From the NCBI RefSeq assembly GCF_001697145.1, contig NZ_CP012719.1:1274501-1338500 (forward strand): 64,000 nucleotides of DNA, written 5' to 3'. Below are positions 50,772-62,021 of the stretch, one piece after another (position 1 is the stretch's first letter; the number at the start of each line of letters is the position of its first letter). This DNA is from Streptococcus anginosus (GTDB taxonomy: Bacteria; Bacillota; Bacilli; Lactobacillales; Streptococcaceae). The position numbers and the translations under genes were made by a program. The notes under the pieces are model-generated. The model had not been told where the DNA came from and made no database searches. It was given only the letters and a program-made list of their open reading frames with translations.

Positions 50772-51608
50772 ATGAGAAAGAGGATTAAACCGCTTGTTGT
50801 CTTTGTTTTCTTTGTTAGCTTCATTGCGATTATTTTAGGAGCGAAGCATTATTCAGAGAGCAAGGAAACTAAACAGCAAAAGGACGCTATTACACAAACA
50901 TCAGCTACTTCTCAGTCAACTGATACTTCAGATTCCGATGAAGCAGACAAACCCTATAAACCAATCATTGACTTGTCCGGCTGGCAATTGCCAAGCGATA
51001 TTAACTATGACGTACTAGCGAAAAATGTTTCTGGCGCCATTATACGCGTGCATAGCGGAGCACAAGCAAAAAAAGAAAATGCAGCTACACACTTAAACGG
51101 AATTGATAAATCCTATCAACGCCACATAGAAGAATTTCAAAAACGAAATATTCCTGTCGCTGTCTATGCTTATGTGGCTGGTAGCAACAAGAAAGAAATG
51201 CAAAAAGCTGCCGAAAATTTTTATAAAGCTGCTTCAAAATACAAACCTACCTACTACTGGCTAGATGTTGAAGAAAAAACTATGGATGACATGAATGCTG
51301 GTGTTGAAGCTTTTCGCGCTAAGTTAGCATCATTGGGTGCTAAGAACATTGGGATTTATGTCGGAACCTATTTCCTTGAAGAACACAGTATCTCGACTAA
51401 GAAATTCACAGCTATTTGGATTCCAACTTACGGCTATAATGACGGTTATTACAACGCTGCCCCTAAGACAGACTTGAAATATGATTTACATCAATACACA
51501 TCACAAGGCTCAATTAGTGGTTTTGCACATGATGTCGATCTCAATCAGCTATCTCCTTTAAAAAATCAGACAAAAACATTTAAAAAGTTATTTGGTAATG
51601 GACAATAA
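50772..51608 (+). CDS. GH25 family lysozyme (muramidase)
   Basis: This 278-residue extracytoplasmic enzyme has a signal peptide or anchor (KRIKPLVVFVFFVSFIAIILGA) followed by a Gln/Thr/Ser-rich linker. The GH25 domain begins with PIIDLSGWQLPSDINYD and contains VYAYVAG, the catalytic region YYWLDVEEKTMDDM and the C-terminal YDLHQYTSQGSISGFAHDVDLNQ. It has no wall-binding repeats, unlike the large GH25 protein at 37589-41968. Confidence 0.88.
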   Translation: MRKRIKPLVVFVFFVSFIAIILGAKHYSESKETKQQKDAITQTSATSQSTDTSDSDEADKPYKPIIDLSGWQLPSDINYDVLAKNVSGAIIRVHSGAQAKKENAATHLNGIDKSYQRHIEEFQKRNIPVAVYAYVAGSNKKEMQKAAENFYKAASKYKPTYYWLDVEEKTMDDMNAGVEAFRAKLASLGAKNIGIYVGTYFLEEHSISTKKFTAIWIPTYGYNDGYYNAAPKTDLKYDLHQYTSQGSISGFAHDVDLNQLSPLKNQTKTFKKLFGNGQ

Positions 51609-51694
51609 TAACTCTGTAATAGTTTGAATCGAAAACTTTGCAGAGTTTTTCTTTTCTTCTCGTCCATTTATCACTACTTTCTTGTTTCTAAATA

Positions 51695-51703
51695 TGATAT
51701 AAT
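51695..51703 (+). promoter_or_regulatory. Extended -10 promoter of the DUF368 gene
   Basis: TGATATAAT is a consensus extended -10, 31 bases before the start codon at 51735. The -35 is weak. Confidence 0.7.
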
Positions 51704-51734
51704 AACTAGCATAGAAAAGTTTAGGGAGTAATGG

Positions 51735-52577
51735 ATGATTTCTTGGTTGATAAGAATTTTAAAGGGAATTATCATCGCGCTAGGATTTATTCTCCCCGGG
51801 GTATCTGGTGGAGTTTTAGCTGCTATTTTGGGAATTTACGAGCGGATGATTTATTTTTTAGCGCATATAAGGGAAAATTTTCGGGATAATATGCTTTATT
51901 TTTTACCTGTTGGCATTGGAACGGTTTTAGGAATTGCACTATTTTCCCTGCCAGTTGAATATTTACTAGAGCATTATAAAATCATTGTTTTATGGGGATT
52001 TGCAGGTGCAATTATTGGTACGATTCCAAGTTTGCTAAACGAATCTGTCAGAGAATCTGATCGCGATCGAACCGATGTCATTTGGTTCGTAGCCACTTTT
52101 TTCATTTCTGGGGTTTGCCTTTATTTCCTCAATAGTTTAGTCGGAACATTGCCAGCAAATTTCTTGACTTTTATTTTAGCTGGTGCCCTTATCGCACTGG
52201 GAATTCTCGTTCCAGGATTAAGTCCTTCAAATTTACTTTTAATTTTGGGACTGTATTCTCCTATGCTGATCGGTTTCAAATCTTTAGATATTTTAGGAAC
52301 TTTTTTACCAATTGGAATCGGCGGTCTACTCGCTCTTGTGATTTTTTCCAAGTCTATGCACTATGCTTTGGAAAATTATCATTCTCAAGTGTACCATTTT
52401 ATCATTGGTATTGTCTTGTCTAGCACTGTTCTCATCTTGGTACCAAACCCTGGAAATAGCGAAAGTATTCATTATGCTAATACTTCTATCATCACTTTAG
52501 TTACTGCTGCCTTCTTCTTTGGTTTGGGAACTTGGCTGGGCGCTTGGATGAGCCAATTGGAGGAAAAGTATAAATAA
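51735..52577 (+). CDS. DUF368 family membrane protein
   Basis: This 280-residue protein has about eight membrane segments. Family signatures are the N-terminal GIIIALGFILPGVSGGVLAAILGIYERMI and the central LGILVPGLSPSNLLLILGLY repeat. Recent work on the DUF368 family links it to recycling of undecaprenyl phosphate; this is family knowledge I have not tested here. The stop overlaps the start of the YbaK gene, so the pair is coupled. Confidence 0.88.
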   Translation: MISWLIRILKGIIIALGFILPGVSGGVLAAILGIYERMIYFLAHIRENFRDNMLYFLPVGIGTVLGIALFSLPVEYLLEHYKIIVLWGFAGAIIGTIPSLLNESVRESDRDRTDVIWFVATFFISGVCLYFLNSLVGTLPANFLTFILAGALIALGILVPGLSPSNLLLILGLYSPMLIGFKSLDILGTFLPIGIGGLLALVIFSKSMHYALENYHSQVYHFIIGIVLSSTVLILVPNPGNSESIHYANTSIITLVTAAFFFGLGTWLGAWMSQLEEKYK

Positions 52578-53059
52578 TGGCTAAAAAAACAAAAATTAAG
52601 AAAACTCTTGTAGAGCAAATTTTAACAAAAGCAAAAGTTCCTCACAAAGGCCTCCAAATTAATGCTTTAGAAGGACAATTACCTGAAGAAATAGAGCGCT
52701 CACAAATTTATAAAACATTAGCTCTAACAGGTGATAAAACAGGAACAGTCATTGGAATTGTGCCCATAACAGAACACCTTGCAGAAAAAAAACTAGCTAA
52801 AATATCTGGCAACAAAAAAGTCAGCATGATTCCGCAAAAGGAGTTGGAAAAAACAACGGGTTATATCCATGGCGCAAATAATCCTGTCGGCATTCGGCAA
52901 AAACACCACTTTCCTATTTACATTGACAATTCAGCTTTAACACGCGAGACTATTATTGTCTCAGCTGGAGAATTAGGACACAGTATTGAAATAAACGCAA
53001 AGGAATTAGCAAATTTTGTCGAGGCAACCTTTGCAGACATAAAAGAGGATTCAAAATAG
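52577..53059 (+). CDS. YbaK/EbsC Cys-tRNA(Pro) deacylase-type protein
   Basis: This 160-residue protein of the YbaK/ProX editing family has VEQILTKAKVPHKGLQINA, SQIYKTLALTGDKTGTVIGIVP and GYIHGANNPVGIRQKHHFPIYIDN, with the conserved Lys in YKTL. Members hydrolyse misacylated Cys-tRNA(Pro). It overlaps the DUF368 gene by one base. Confidence 0.88.
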   Translation: MAKKTKIKKTLVEQILTKAKVPHKGLQINALEGQLPEEIERSQIYKTLALTGDKTGTVIGIVPITEHLAEKKLAKISGNKKVSMIPQKELEKTTGYIHGANNPVGIRQKHHFPIYIDNSALTRETIIVSAGELGHSIEINAKELANFVEATFADIKEDSK

Positions 53060-53071
53060 AAAGGGAACTGT

Positions 53072-53713
53072 ATGAAACTCTACTTCGTTCGACACGGAAA
53101 AACTCAATGGAATTTAGAAGGGCGCTTTCAAGGAGCTAATGGTGATTCACCGCTGCTTGAGACTTCTATTGAAGAATTGCACTTGCTTGGAAAACACATG
53201 GCTCACATTAAATTTGACAAGATTTTTTCAAGTGATTTACCACGCGCAATGGCAACTGCACAGATCATCTGTAGTGAAAATCAATATTCATCAGTTGTTG
53301 AACCACATACAGAGCTACGCGAATGGCAACTTGGCTCCCTAGAAGGACAGAAAATCTCCACAATTACCGCCATCTATCCTCATCAAATGGAAGCTTTCCG
53401 TCATAATCTGGCGAAATTTAACAACTCTATTTTTGGTGCAGAATCAGTCTACAATACTACACGACGTACAATAGACTTCATTAAATCACAAAAAGAACAA
53501 TCTTATGAAAATCTTCTTTTTGTTGGTCATGGAGCGAATTTAACTGCTTCTTTACGTTTGTTATTAGGGTATGACTTTGCTCAACTTCGTCAGCAGGGCG
53601 GTCTTACAAATGGAAGTGTCACCATTCTTGAAACACAAGATTTTGAACATTTTACACTTCTTGATTGGAACAATGTTGACCACTTAAAAACAATTGAAAC
53701 CGTGAGCGTATAA
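53072..53713 (+). CDS. Histidine phosphatase family protein
   Basis: This 213-residue phosphoglycerate-mutase-like protein begins with the active-site MKLYFVRHGKTQWNLEGRFQG, followed by FDKIFSSDLPRAMATAQII, the proton-donor region ELREWQLGSLEG and VGHGANLTASL. Substrate is not predictable. AGAAAGGGAA precedes its ATG. It is the last gene of the DUF368-YbaK unit. Confidence 0.88.
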   Translation: MKLYFVRHGKTQWNLEGRFQGANGDSPLLETSIEELHLLGKHMAHIKFDKIFSSDLPRAMATAQIICSENQYSSVVEPHTELREWQLGSLEGQKISTITAIYPHQMEAFRHNLAKFNNSIFGAESVYNTTRRTIDFIKSQKEQSYENLLFVGHGANLTASLRLLLGYDFAQLRQQGGLTNGSVTILETQDFEHFTLLDWNNVDHLKTIETVSV

Positions 53714-53730
53714 AATCACGGTTTTTTCTT
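53698..53730 (+). terminator. Intrinsic terminator after the phosphatase gene
   Basis: AACCGTGA (53698-53705) pairs with TCACGGTT (53716-53722), followed by a run of T. The stem includes the end of the coding region. Confidence 0.8.
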
Positions 53731-53739
53731 TATTTATAG

Positions 53740-55284
<1,545 letters not shown>

Positions 55285-55316
55285 ACAATTTCTTATCAAA
55301 TGAATACTGAGATAAC

Positions 55317-55362
55317 AAAAATGACCTTGCCCCCTCGTTCAAGAGGAACAAGGTCATTTTTT
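55317..55362 (+). terminator. Intrinsic terminator after lysS
   Basis: AAAATGACCTTG pairs with CAAGGTCATTTTTT (about 55317-55329 and 55349-55362), with a second small stem in the loop. Confidence 0.85.
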
Positions 55363-55389
55363 AACTCTATCATAATTGAATTTTTTCGT

Positions 55390-55620
55390 TCAAAATTCTA
55401 CTATAATCAAGAATCATTTCTTTTGCTCCATCATACGGCAAGTCATACACTACATTTGGCATATCTGCACAGGTTTAACAAGTAATCTATCATCATGTAT
55501 TCCGCCAATAATTTTTCCATTATAATAGATAATAAATTCTCCCATCATAGATCTATAACTAATATTATCTAATTCAGATACTTGTTCTAAAATAAAGTCT
55601 AAGTATTCTTTACTTGATAC
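55390..55620 (-). pseudogene. TfoX/Sxy N-domain remnant
   Basis: Read from 55620 the minus strand encodes SSKEYLDFILEQVSELDN, then SYRSMMGEFIIYYNGKIIGG and HDDRLLVKPV, close to the broken TfoX at 9508-9827. A deletion of about 17 bp shifts the frame before MPNVVYDLPYDGAKEM, the start codon region is altered and the C-terminus is lost. The decay differs from that of the other copy, so the two were damaged independently. Confidence 0.75.
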
Positions 55621-55643
55621 CTTTTTTATATCTCCTTTAATTA

Positions 55644-56072
55644 CTAAAATTTCAATAGTCCATTTTTGTCAAACTTAAAATTTGGTCCCCAAGCAACTTC
55701 CCAGTAATATCCATCTAAATCAGAAAAATAGGCGTGATATCCACCCCAAAAGGTGTCTTGTGGTTCTTTTACAATTCTTCCACCAGCATTTTGTACTAAT
55801 TCAATTACACTATCAACATCTTCTTTTTGTTCAACATTGTACGCTAATGTAATTCCAGAAAATCCATTTCTCTTTGGTGGGTTATTTTCATCAATATCTT
55901 TTGCCAATTGTTCTAAAGGAAATAGTTCAAATTTTGTTCCTGGAGTATTGAAAAAACATACTGGCGGATTATTTTCTTTACAGTCAGTCTTATATCCTAA
56001 ACCATCTCTGTAAAACTTTATTGACTTTTCCATATCGCTAACACCTAAACAAATACAAGTAATCTTATTCAT
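55644..56072 (-). CDS. VOC family protein, paralogue of the copy in the mobilizable element
   Basis: This 142-residue glyoxalase/bleomycin-resistance-fold protein is nearly the same as that at 9848-10276: the two share ITCICLGV-DMEKSIKFYRDG, KFELFPLEQLAKDIDENNPP and the C-terminal YFSDLDGYYWEVAWGPNFKF. DNA identity by eye is near 88 per cent. Start Met 56072 matches the paralogue. It keeps the TfoX-like neighbour on its downstream side, here decayed. Confidence 0.85.
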   Translation of the reverse strand: MNKITCICLGVSDMEKSIKFYRDGLGYKTDCKENNPPVCFFNTPGTKFELFPLEQLAKDIDENNPPKRNGFSGITLAYNVEQKEDVDSVIELVQNAGGRIVKEPQDTFWGGYHAYFSDLDGYYWEVAWGPNFKFDKNGLLKF

Positions 56073-56128
56073 TACTACCTCCATAATTTCTAATTAACTT
56101 TCATCTAATAAATTAAGATTTGTCTTTC

Positions 56129-56443
56129 TCATCTGGCTTTCGCAGGTTTCTTTTCCGGAAGTTCAGCATACATACCATCCAGAAGTTCCAGAATTAGAGC
56201 CTTATCATCAAAACTATCAAATACATGCATCAAGGTTTTTGAACCTTCATACGGATAACGCAGTTCGGAATCTGCAAGCAGTCTGTCCGATGTCGGCGTT
56301 CTCTTTAAAAACAGTTCATTATTGCAAATGTCACCTATCAGCTTACCATTAAAATATACAAGGTATCCGCCCATCATAGATTTTATGACAATATCACCGG
56401 ATTTAGAAAAACTATCGCGAACATATTCATTAATTTCATTCAC
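56129..56443 (-). CDS. TfoX/Sxy N-terminal domain protein (intact)
   Basis: This 104-residue protein fits the TfoX N-domain: VRDSFSKSGDIVIKSMMGGYLVYFNGKLIGDICNNELFLK, then LRYPYEGSKTLMHVFDSFDD and a basic Lys/Pro tail. In gammaproteobacteria TfoX aids competence gene expression, but these small Firmicutes proteins are unstudied. It is more divergent from the two decayed TfoX copies than they are from each other. Confidence 0.75.
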   Translation of the reverse strand: MNEINEYVRDSFSKSGDIVIKSMMGGYLVYFNGKLIGDICNNELFLKRTPTSDRLLADSELRYPYEGSKTLMHVFDSFDDKALILELLDGMYAELPEKKPAKAR

Positions 56444-56474
56444 CTTGATTATCCCCCTCCAAATTCCAATCTAT

Positions 56475-56754
56475 CTATATCGCCCTAATCTTATCATTTA
56501 TCAATTTGATAAACGCTATCACTGTTTCTCCTATCATCGGAAGCCTGTAAGGACTAAATAGGAAGCCGATAATCAATCCTGATATGCCTATTCCGACTTC
56601 TCCTTGATTGAAAGAAGCTAATGCTCCAAATATGCAACATCATAACGATATACAACAACACCGTTCCTATGCCAAGCAAGAATGTCAGAAAAGTTGTCAA
56701 AATTGATAAGATAAGACTAATCGGGAATAAGATAATTTTCAATATAAATCGCAT
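56475..56754 (-). pseudogene. CD1845-like ICE membrane protein, frameshifted
   Basis: The first 41 residues (FILKIILFPISLILSILTTF, LLGIGTVLLYIVMM) match the ICE gene at 15066-15350. A frameshift follows; the next frame continues CIFGALASFNQGEVGIGISG, FLFSPYRLPMIGETVIAFIK and a stop at 56475. It shows that this locus once carried, or received, part of an ICE of the same type. Confidence 0.8.
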
Positions 56755-56889
56755 ACACTACCTCTTTTTCAAATTCAATATTTGCGTTTGATTTTTTCGC
56801 CATTTTATACTCTTTTCATATTTTAGTTACATTCATTTTACCACATTTCAAGTAAGGAAAAAAGCACCATCACAGCGCTCGTGTCTATT

Positions 56890-57456
56890 TTAATATCTTC
56901 CTATAAATTTTTCTTTTGCAACCTTAGTGTATCGTTTAACAAACTTACGCTTTGCATCAGTATATCCGTCTCTATCATGTTCAAATTTCTTCCATAAGTT
57001 CAGCTTTAAATGTTCATATTCTTTCGCTACATTATGATTCTCACGTAAGTAATCTCTGAAATATAGTTCATCATTATCTCCGACAACTCTAATGTGAAGA
57101 TGAAAGACTTTTTCTGCAAAACCTTGCTCCGTGTATCCTTTATTTAATGAGATTCGTCGTGTACTTTGACTCATGCATAACCAATTATTTTCAACAAGAA
57201 TATTTTTCACTATTTCTAGTTCTTCGGCTAATCGAACCTCAAGTAATATATCTACTATATTCTTTGCCCATATATTTTGAATAGTGGTACTACCAATATG
57301 TGATATTCTTACCATATATTTAGCTGGTATCAGGGACAAAATAGCAGTTGCTTCCTCATCATACCAATCCGCCCATTCTTTATTATGTTTTACAAGAAAT
57401 ATGGGAAACAACTGCCATAATTCTTCTAAACTCATGTCTTCTAATTTTTTACTCAA
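56890..57456 (-). CDS. GrpB family (UPF0157) protein
   Basis: This protein of about 189 residues has the GrpB pattern: MSLEELWQLFPIFLVKHNKEWADWYDEE, SHIGSTTIQNIWAKNIVDILLE and FHLHIRVVGDNDELYFRDYLREN, with HIGST and the Lys/Asp of the nucleotidyltransferase-like fold. The TTG at 57456 follows GTGGAGG by five bases and gives the usual length; upstream ATGs at 57522 and below lack a ribosome binding site. Function is uncertain; some relatives are annotated beside dephospho-CoA kinase. Confidence 0.75.
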   Translation of the reverse strand: MSKKLEDMSLEELWQLFPIFLVKHNKEWADWYDEEATAILSLIPAKYMVRISHIGSTTIQNIWAKNIVDILLEVRLAEELEIVKNILVENNWLCMSQSTRRISLNKGYTEQGFAEKVFHLHIRVVGDNDELYFRDYLRENHNVAKEYEHLKLNLWKKFEHDRDGYTDAKRKFVKRYTKVAKEKFIGRY

Positions 57457-57568
57457 TCTGTCCTCCACTAGTTTGCATTTATTTCTCACATTTATTATCA
57501 TTATAACATTTTCAATGTGCATCAGGCGTTTATTATTTCTGATTAAAACTTTTAGCTATCACTACACG

Positions 57569-57600
57569 AAAAAACAAGTCCAATCTAATCGGACTTGTTT
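57569..57600 (-). terminator. Intrinsic terminator after the GldA-like gene
   Basis: AACAAGTCC pairs with GGACTTGTT (57591-57599 and 57573-57581), with a U-tract on the minus strand. It ends the glycyl-radical operon and could also work in the other direction. Confidence 0.8.
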
Positions 57601-57610
57601 CTTTTTATTT

Positions 57611-58720
57611 TTATAAGGAGTTTACATAACGATCGACTGCTAGGATAGCACCTGCAATATCAGATGCTGAAATCTTAAACGGCATCTGATGAATGGTTTC
57701 ACCTTCAATAGTAGCTTGCTTACCAACCTTGAGCAAATCATCATAGCTGGCATTTTCTAAATGCATTTCTGCCAAAGTCGTAGGCATACCAATTTTCTGA
57801 TAGAAACGAATATATTTTTCCAACTCCTCTTTTGGACGTTTTTCAAGAAAGAGCTGTGTTAGCGTTCCATAAGCTACTTTTTCTCCATGAGTCAGATGAT
57901 GAATATCACCAGTCAGAGCTGTAAATCCATTGTGAATGGCATGAGCAGCAGCCAATCCACCACTTTCAAAACCAACACCGCTGAGAAGCGTATTAGCCTC
58001 AATGATATGCTCAAGAGCTAGTGTTACCACCTGCGCCTCACAAGCAGCCAGTGCTTGTAAACCATCTGCAAAAAGAGTTTCTTCACATTTTTGAGCAATA
58101 GCTGCGCCTGCTAAAGTCTGTCTTTGTCCCAGCATGGTCTCTCCATTTGCCTGCATAACCGCACGCGCTTCAACCCAAGTCGCTAAACCATCTGCAATTC
58201 CAGAAGCTAACAAGCGCTTTGGAGCTTGAGCAATGACCTTTGAATCTACTAGAACAAGATCTGGGTTCTTGGTGTAAAAAATATATTTTTCAAATGCTCC
58301 TTCCTCGGTATAAATTACTGAAAGAGCTGATGTTGGTGCATCTGTCGAGGCAATAGTCGGTGCAATCACGACGGGATTTCCCAATAAATCTGCAATTGCC
58401 TTAGCACTGTCAATTGTTTTTCCACCACCAAGACCAATCACTAGATCTGCTCCATCTTTTTCAGCTAAAGTAGCTACCCGATTGATTTCATTATCCGAAG
58501 CTTCACCATTAAAACTGACATGCAATACATGAAGTCCATAGCGAGTAAGACAGGATTGGAACTTCTTTCCTACAATTTGATAAACAGTGTTGTCACAAAG
58601 CAAAACTGGATGGTTTCCTAAGTTCAAAATCTGTTTTGCATTTTCAAATAAGGCATCTTCACCTTGAATATAGCGAGAAGGGCTTGCAAAAGTTCTCATA
58701 AAATACCTCTTCCTACGCAA
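57611..58720 (-). CDS. gldA: GldA-like iron-type alcohol dehydrogenase
   Basis: This 369-residue NAD-dependent enzyme has the nucleotide motif VIGLGGGKTIDSAKAIAD, STDAPTSALSVIY, and metal ligands in AAHAIHNGFTALTGD and HLTHGEKVAYGTL. It is called glycerol dehydrogenase by family; its operon with an aldolase and a glycyl radical enzyme suggests the natural substrate is a hydroxyacetone-like product reduced to a diol, which is inference. It lies 10 bp after the aldolase gene. Confidence 0.9.
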   Translation of the reverse strand: MRRKRYFMRTFASPSRYIQGEDALFENAKQILNLGNHPVLLCDNTVYQIVGKKFQSCLTRYGLHVLHVSFNGEASDNEINRVATLAEKDGADLVIGLGGGKTIDSAKAIADLLGNPVVIAPTIASTDAPTSALSVIYTEEGAFEKYIFYTKNPDLVLVDSKVIAQAPKRLLASGIADGLATWVEARAVMQANGETMLGQRQTLAGAAIAQKCEETLFADGLQALAACEAQVVTLALEHIIEANTLLSGVGFESGGLAAAHAIHNGFTALTGDIHHLTHGEKVAYGTLTQLFLEKRPKEELEKYIRFYQKIGMPTTLAEMHLENASYDDLLKVGKQATIEGETIHQMPFKISASDIAGAILAVDRYVNSL

Positions 58721-58729
58721 AAATGGAGA

Positions 58730-59398
58730 TTAGATGTACTTTTGACCATGAATGAATGACCAATCTGCTGCAAAATCATCTACTGCCTTGGAGATAGATG
58801 GCATGGCAAAAGCTGATTCAAACACATCTGCGCCTGCTGTGATAGCTTGAGCACCATTTGCAAATGCTTGATTGACTTGACCTACATTCTTAAAGGAAGC
58901 TGCTAAGATTTTACTAGATGAACCTTCTACTGCAATCGCATCTGCCAATTGGCCAATAACTACATCTGAATCAATGTTCAAATTTTCCATTCGATTATAG
59001 TAAGGTGCTAAATAATCCGCACCAGCTTGAATGGCTAACAAACCTTGAAATGTTGTATAAATAGCCGTAGCTGTAATCTTATAACCATCTTCTTTTAAAG
59101 TCTTTATTGCAGCCAGACCAGCTTCTGTCACAGGGACTTTTATATAAATATTTTCACCGCAATTTATTCGAATTTTTTCGGCGTCTTTGATAATTCCTTC
59201 GTAATCTTTAGCAACGACTTGAACGTGGATAGAGGGGACAGGACCAATCATTTCTCTGACCGTCTTTATCCTTTCAAAGAAATCAATCTCCCCTTCTTTC
59301 TTAGCAATCGTTGGATTAGAAGTGACACCAGCTAATGGTAAAATCTGCGACCATTTCCTGATTTCTTCTATATTTAAAGTATCAAGCATGAATTCCAT
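58730..59398 (-). CDS. fsa: Fructose-6-phosphate aldolase/transaldolase-like protein
   Basis: This 222-residue protein has [33 protein letters not shown], the Schiff-base lysine in [16 protein letters not shown] and [27 protein letters not shown]. Length and motifs fit the short FSA/TalC group rather than full-size transaldolase. It lies 14 bp after the glycyl radical enzyme gene. Confidence 0.88.
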   Translation of the reverse strand: MEFMLDTLNIEEIRKWSQILPLAGVTSNPTIAKKEGEIDFFERIKTVREMIGPVPSIHVQVVAKDYEGIIKDAEKIRINCGENIYIKVPVTEAGLAAIKTLKEDGYKITATAIYTTFQGLLAIQAGADYLAPYYNRMENLNIDSDVVIGQLADAIAVEGSSSKILAASFKNVGQVNQAFANGAQAITAGADVFESAFAMPSISKAVDDFAADWSFIHGQKYI

Positions 59399-59412
59399 AT
59401 ATAAATCCTCTT

Positions 59413-61857
59413 CTATAATGTATGTTCTGTACGTCCGATAATATCATCCTGAGTCGCTTTGGAGAGTACATTGAAGAATGCCGAATATCCTGCAACACGC
59501 ACAATCAAATCACGGTGTTTTTCAGGATGTTTTTGCGCATCAATCAAGGTTTCTCTAGAAACAACATTGTATTGAATATGATAACCGTGCAAACGGTTAA
59601 AGAACGTACGAAGTAAAGCAATCAATTTAATTTTATCTTCTTCCTTAGACAAGGTCTGAGGATTCACTTTTTGATTGAGCAGAACCCCCCCAACGATTTC
59701 ATCTGTCGGCAATTTAGAAACAGATTTCAATACAGAAGTCGGACCATTCTTGTCCATATTGTGAGATGGAGAACAGCCTTCAGCGAGCGGTGTTCCTGCA
59801 TTGCGGCCATCTGGTGTCGCCAAAGTACCGCGACCTTGACCAACATTGGCTGAAATAGAAGATGTTCCTGAATAGCGGATACCGCCAATTGGACCGCGTC
59901 CATAACGGGTATTTGGATATTTAGCAATTTCATCCACATAAATATCATAAGCATCAGTCACCAGCTTATCAGCGTAATCATCATCATTACCATATTTCGG
60001 TGCATCATGAATCAACATCTCTTGAATTTCCTTGCCGCGCTCACCTGCATAGTTCGTTTCAAGCGCATGCCAGAGTTCAGCTGGAGTCAGTTTGCCTTCT
60101 TCAAAGACTAGCTTCTTGATTGCTGCTAGTGAGTCTGATAGATTGGCAATTCCAACTTGCAAACCGGAAATATAGTCATAGACAGCTCCGCCTTCTTTCA
60201 AATGCTTTCCACGACCGATACAATCGTCTGTCAAAGCTGAGCAGAGAATATCTGGTACTTCTCTTTCTAGAGAAAGGTCAATCGCGTTTTCCACGATGAC
60301 ACTCATACGAGTCAAGTGACGCAAAGTCTTGTCCCAAGCCGTTTGCAGCTCAGCAAAGCTCTTCATATCTTTGAAATGTCCAAAACTTGGTGCAAAACGC
60401 TTGCCAGATGCCGGATCAATCCCGTCATTCATGGTGATTAAGAGCACTTTCGGAAAATTCATATAGCTCATTCCCGTGCAACGATAACCCCATTTACCTG
60501 GCACAGCTGTCTCCACACAGCCGATAGCACTGTAGTCGTATGCATCTTCTTCCAAAACGCCTTTGGCAATAAAGGATGGAATAATAATCTCGTCATTATT
60601 GAAAGCAGGCATTCCAAAACCTAGTTTCATAACTTCTATGCATTCGTTCATAAAACGAGCATCTAGACCAGCATGGTAGCGAACTGTTAAGTTTGGCTGT
60701 GGCAAATGCGTCTGTGCAACAGATCTCAAAACCAGATATGAAAGGGGATTTACAGCATCTTTCTTATCACGTGTTTGTCCACCAATTGTCACATTTTGAT
60801 ACAAAGGACTACCAGCAGATGAGAAAGTATGAGCCTGACTGCGTACTTTATTGATCGTAATCGTCTTAATCCAAAGATTGGTTAAGCGTTCGACAATGCT
60901 TTCTTCCGTCTCGCGACCAGCTTCCAAGTCCGACTTAACATAAGGATACATGTATTGGTCAAAGCGCCCATAAGAGAGGGAGTGACCATTAGACTCAATC
61001 TGTAAAATACACTGGATAAACCAGACAGACTGAATAGCTTCAGCAAACGTTTCCGCTGGTTCGTAAGGCACTTTGGAGCAAATTCGAGCAATTTCCAATA
61101 ATTCCTGACGGCGCTCTGGGCTTGCAGACTCTGCCATATCTTGAGCTAATTTGACAAAACGATCCGCATAAGCTTTCACAGCATCCACTACAATGAAAAT
61201 TGAATCATAGAAATGATATTTATCAATACTAGCCGGATCTGTCAAATCCAAGGCCTCCTTAGCTGCCCGAGCTTTTTCTTCAAAACCTTTCAAACCATAT
61301 TGAAGCAATTTTTGATAGTTGACTGCCAAGTGAGCATCACCAGAGTTCATCTTTCCTTCCATGCCAAAGAAGCCAGTTTCCATATAAACCTGAACTTCTT
61401 CTGGAAGTAAAGCCCCAGCTCTAGCACGGAGGTTATTGTTTTCCCAGAAGGGAGCGATGCTCCGGATTTGTTCTTTGGTTTCCTCTGTAATATAGAAAAC
61501 ATCACCGTCGCGTTTTTCAAAAAGATCTAATTCATTGAGTACAAATTCTAAAGTATACTCTGGGAAAATAGGTGCATCTTTATTAGATGAAGCCTGATTT
61601 CCAACAATCATGGTCTCATCTTCAATATAAAGCGTCATATTTTCCAAAATTTCCTTAAGCATATAAGCACGCTTCAGAACATTTGGCTTTTCTTTATGCT
61701 CTTGATAAGCTCTTGTTGCAAGAACAGCACGTTCAGCATCAATATAAGGTTTCTTGTCCAGCACATCTTCCCGATACTTGTTCATTCGGTCCGTTAAGCT
61801 ACCAAAATAACTCGTTTGTATCGTCGTTTTTTCTATTTCTTTTACATTAGTCATCAC
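59413..61857 (-). CDS. Glycyl radical enzyme, PflD/YbiW type
   Basis: This 814-residue enzyme has an N-terminal PFL-like domain and the C-terminal glycyl radical motif [12 protein letters not shown] (near 789-800). The active site reads [19 protein letters not shown]: one Cys followed by Val-Glu, as in glycerol dehydratase and choline lyase, instead of the Cys-Cys of pyruvate formate-lyase. It thus probably performs a dehydration or C-O eliminating step. Neighbouring PTS, FSA aldolase and GldA fit the YbiW-type route for 1,5-anhydroglucitol-6-phosphate. No activating enzyme is in the window; it would lie to the right. Confidence 0.9.
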   Translation of the reverse strand: MMTNVKEIEKTTIQTSYFGSLTDRMNKYREDVLDKKPYIDAERAVLATRAYQEHKEKPNVLKRAYMLKEILENMTLYIEDETMIVGNQASSNKDAPIFPEYTLEFVLNELDLFEKRDGDVFYITEETKEQIRSIAPFWENNNLRARAGALLPEEVQVYMETGFFGMEGKMNSGDAHLAVNYQKLLQYGLKGFEEKARAAKEALDLTDPASIDKYHFYDSIFIVVDAVKAYADRFVKLAQDMAESASPERRQELLEIARICSKVPYEPAETFAEAIQSVWFIQCILQIESNGHSLSYGRFDQYMYPYVKSDLEAGRETEESIVERLTNLWIKTITINKVRSQAHTFSSAGSPLYQNVTIGGQTRDKKDAVNPLSYLVLRSVAQTHLPQPNLTVRYHAGLDARFMNECIEVMKLGFGMPAFNNDEIIIPSFIAKGVLEEDAYDYSAIGCVETAVPGKWGYRCTGMSYMNFPKVLLITMNDGIDPASGKRFAPSFGHFKDMKSFAELQTAWDKTLRHLTRMSVIVENAIDLSLEREVPDILCSALTDDCIGRGKHLKEGGAVYDYISGLQVGIANLSDSLAAIKKLVFEEGKLTPAELWHALETNYAGERGKEIQEMLIHDAPKYGNDDDYADKLVTDAYDIYVDEIAKYPNTRYGRGPIGGIRYSGTSSISANVGQGRGTLATPDGRNAGTPLAEGCSPSHNMDKNGPTSVLKSVSKLPTDEIVGGVLLNQKVNPQTLSKEEDKIKLIALLRTFFNRLHGYHIQYNVVSRETLIDAQKHPEKHRDLIVRVAGYSAFFNVLSKATQDDIIGRTEHTL

Positions 61858-61901
61858 AGCACAACCTTTCTTATGAAATTATTTTTATTTCTTTCGTAAC
61901 T

Positions 61902-61930
61902 ATTGTAGCATGCAAGATGCAAAAATTCAA
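61902..61930 (-). promoter_or_regulatory. Promoter of the glycyl-radical enzyme gene
   Basis: Minus strand TTGAAT (61925-61930), 17 bases, TACAAT (61902-61907), with an extended TG. It is a good sigma-A promoter between the PTS IIC gene and the glycyl radical enzyme gene, so the latter can be transcribed apart from the PTS genes. Confidence 0.75.
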
Positions 61931-61965
61931 TCATTTATAATCAATTATCAAATTAAAGATTTTTT

Positions 61966-61977
61966 GCACATTTGTGC
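61966..61977. promoter_or_regulatory. Possible operator palindrome
   Basis: GCACATTTGTGC has perfect five-base arms around TT. It sits about 36 bases upstream of the -35 of the promoter at 61902-61930, a place suited to an activator. Confidence 0.4.
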
Positions 61978-62021
61978 TCAATCAACGTTAAAATAATTTC
62001 TTTACAGTGATACAATGTAGT

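Noticed and set aside
59413..61857. Pyruvate formate-lyase
   Set aside because: The active site has GCVE in place of the Cys-Cys pair of true PFL, and the neighbours are an aldolase and dehydrogenase.
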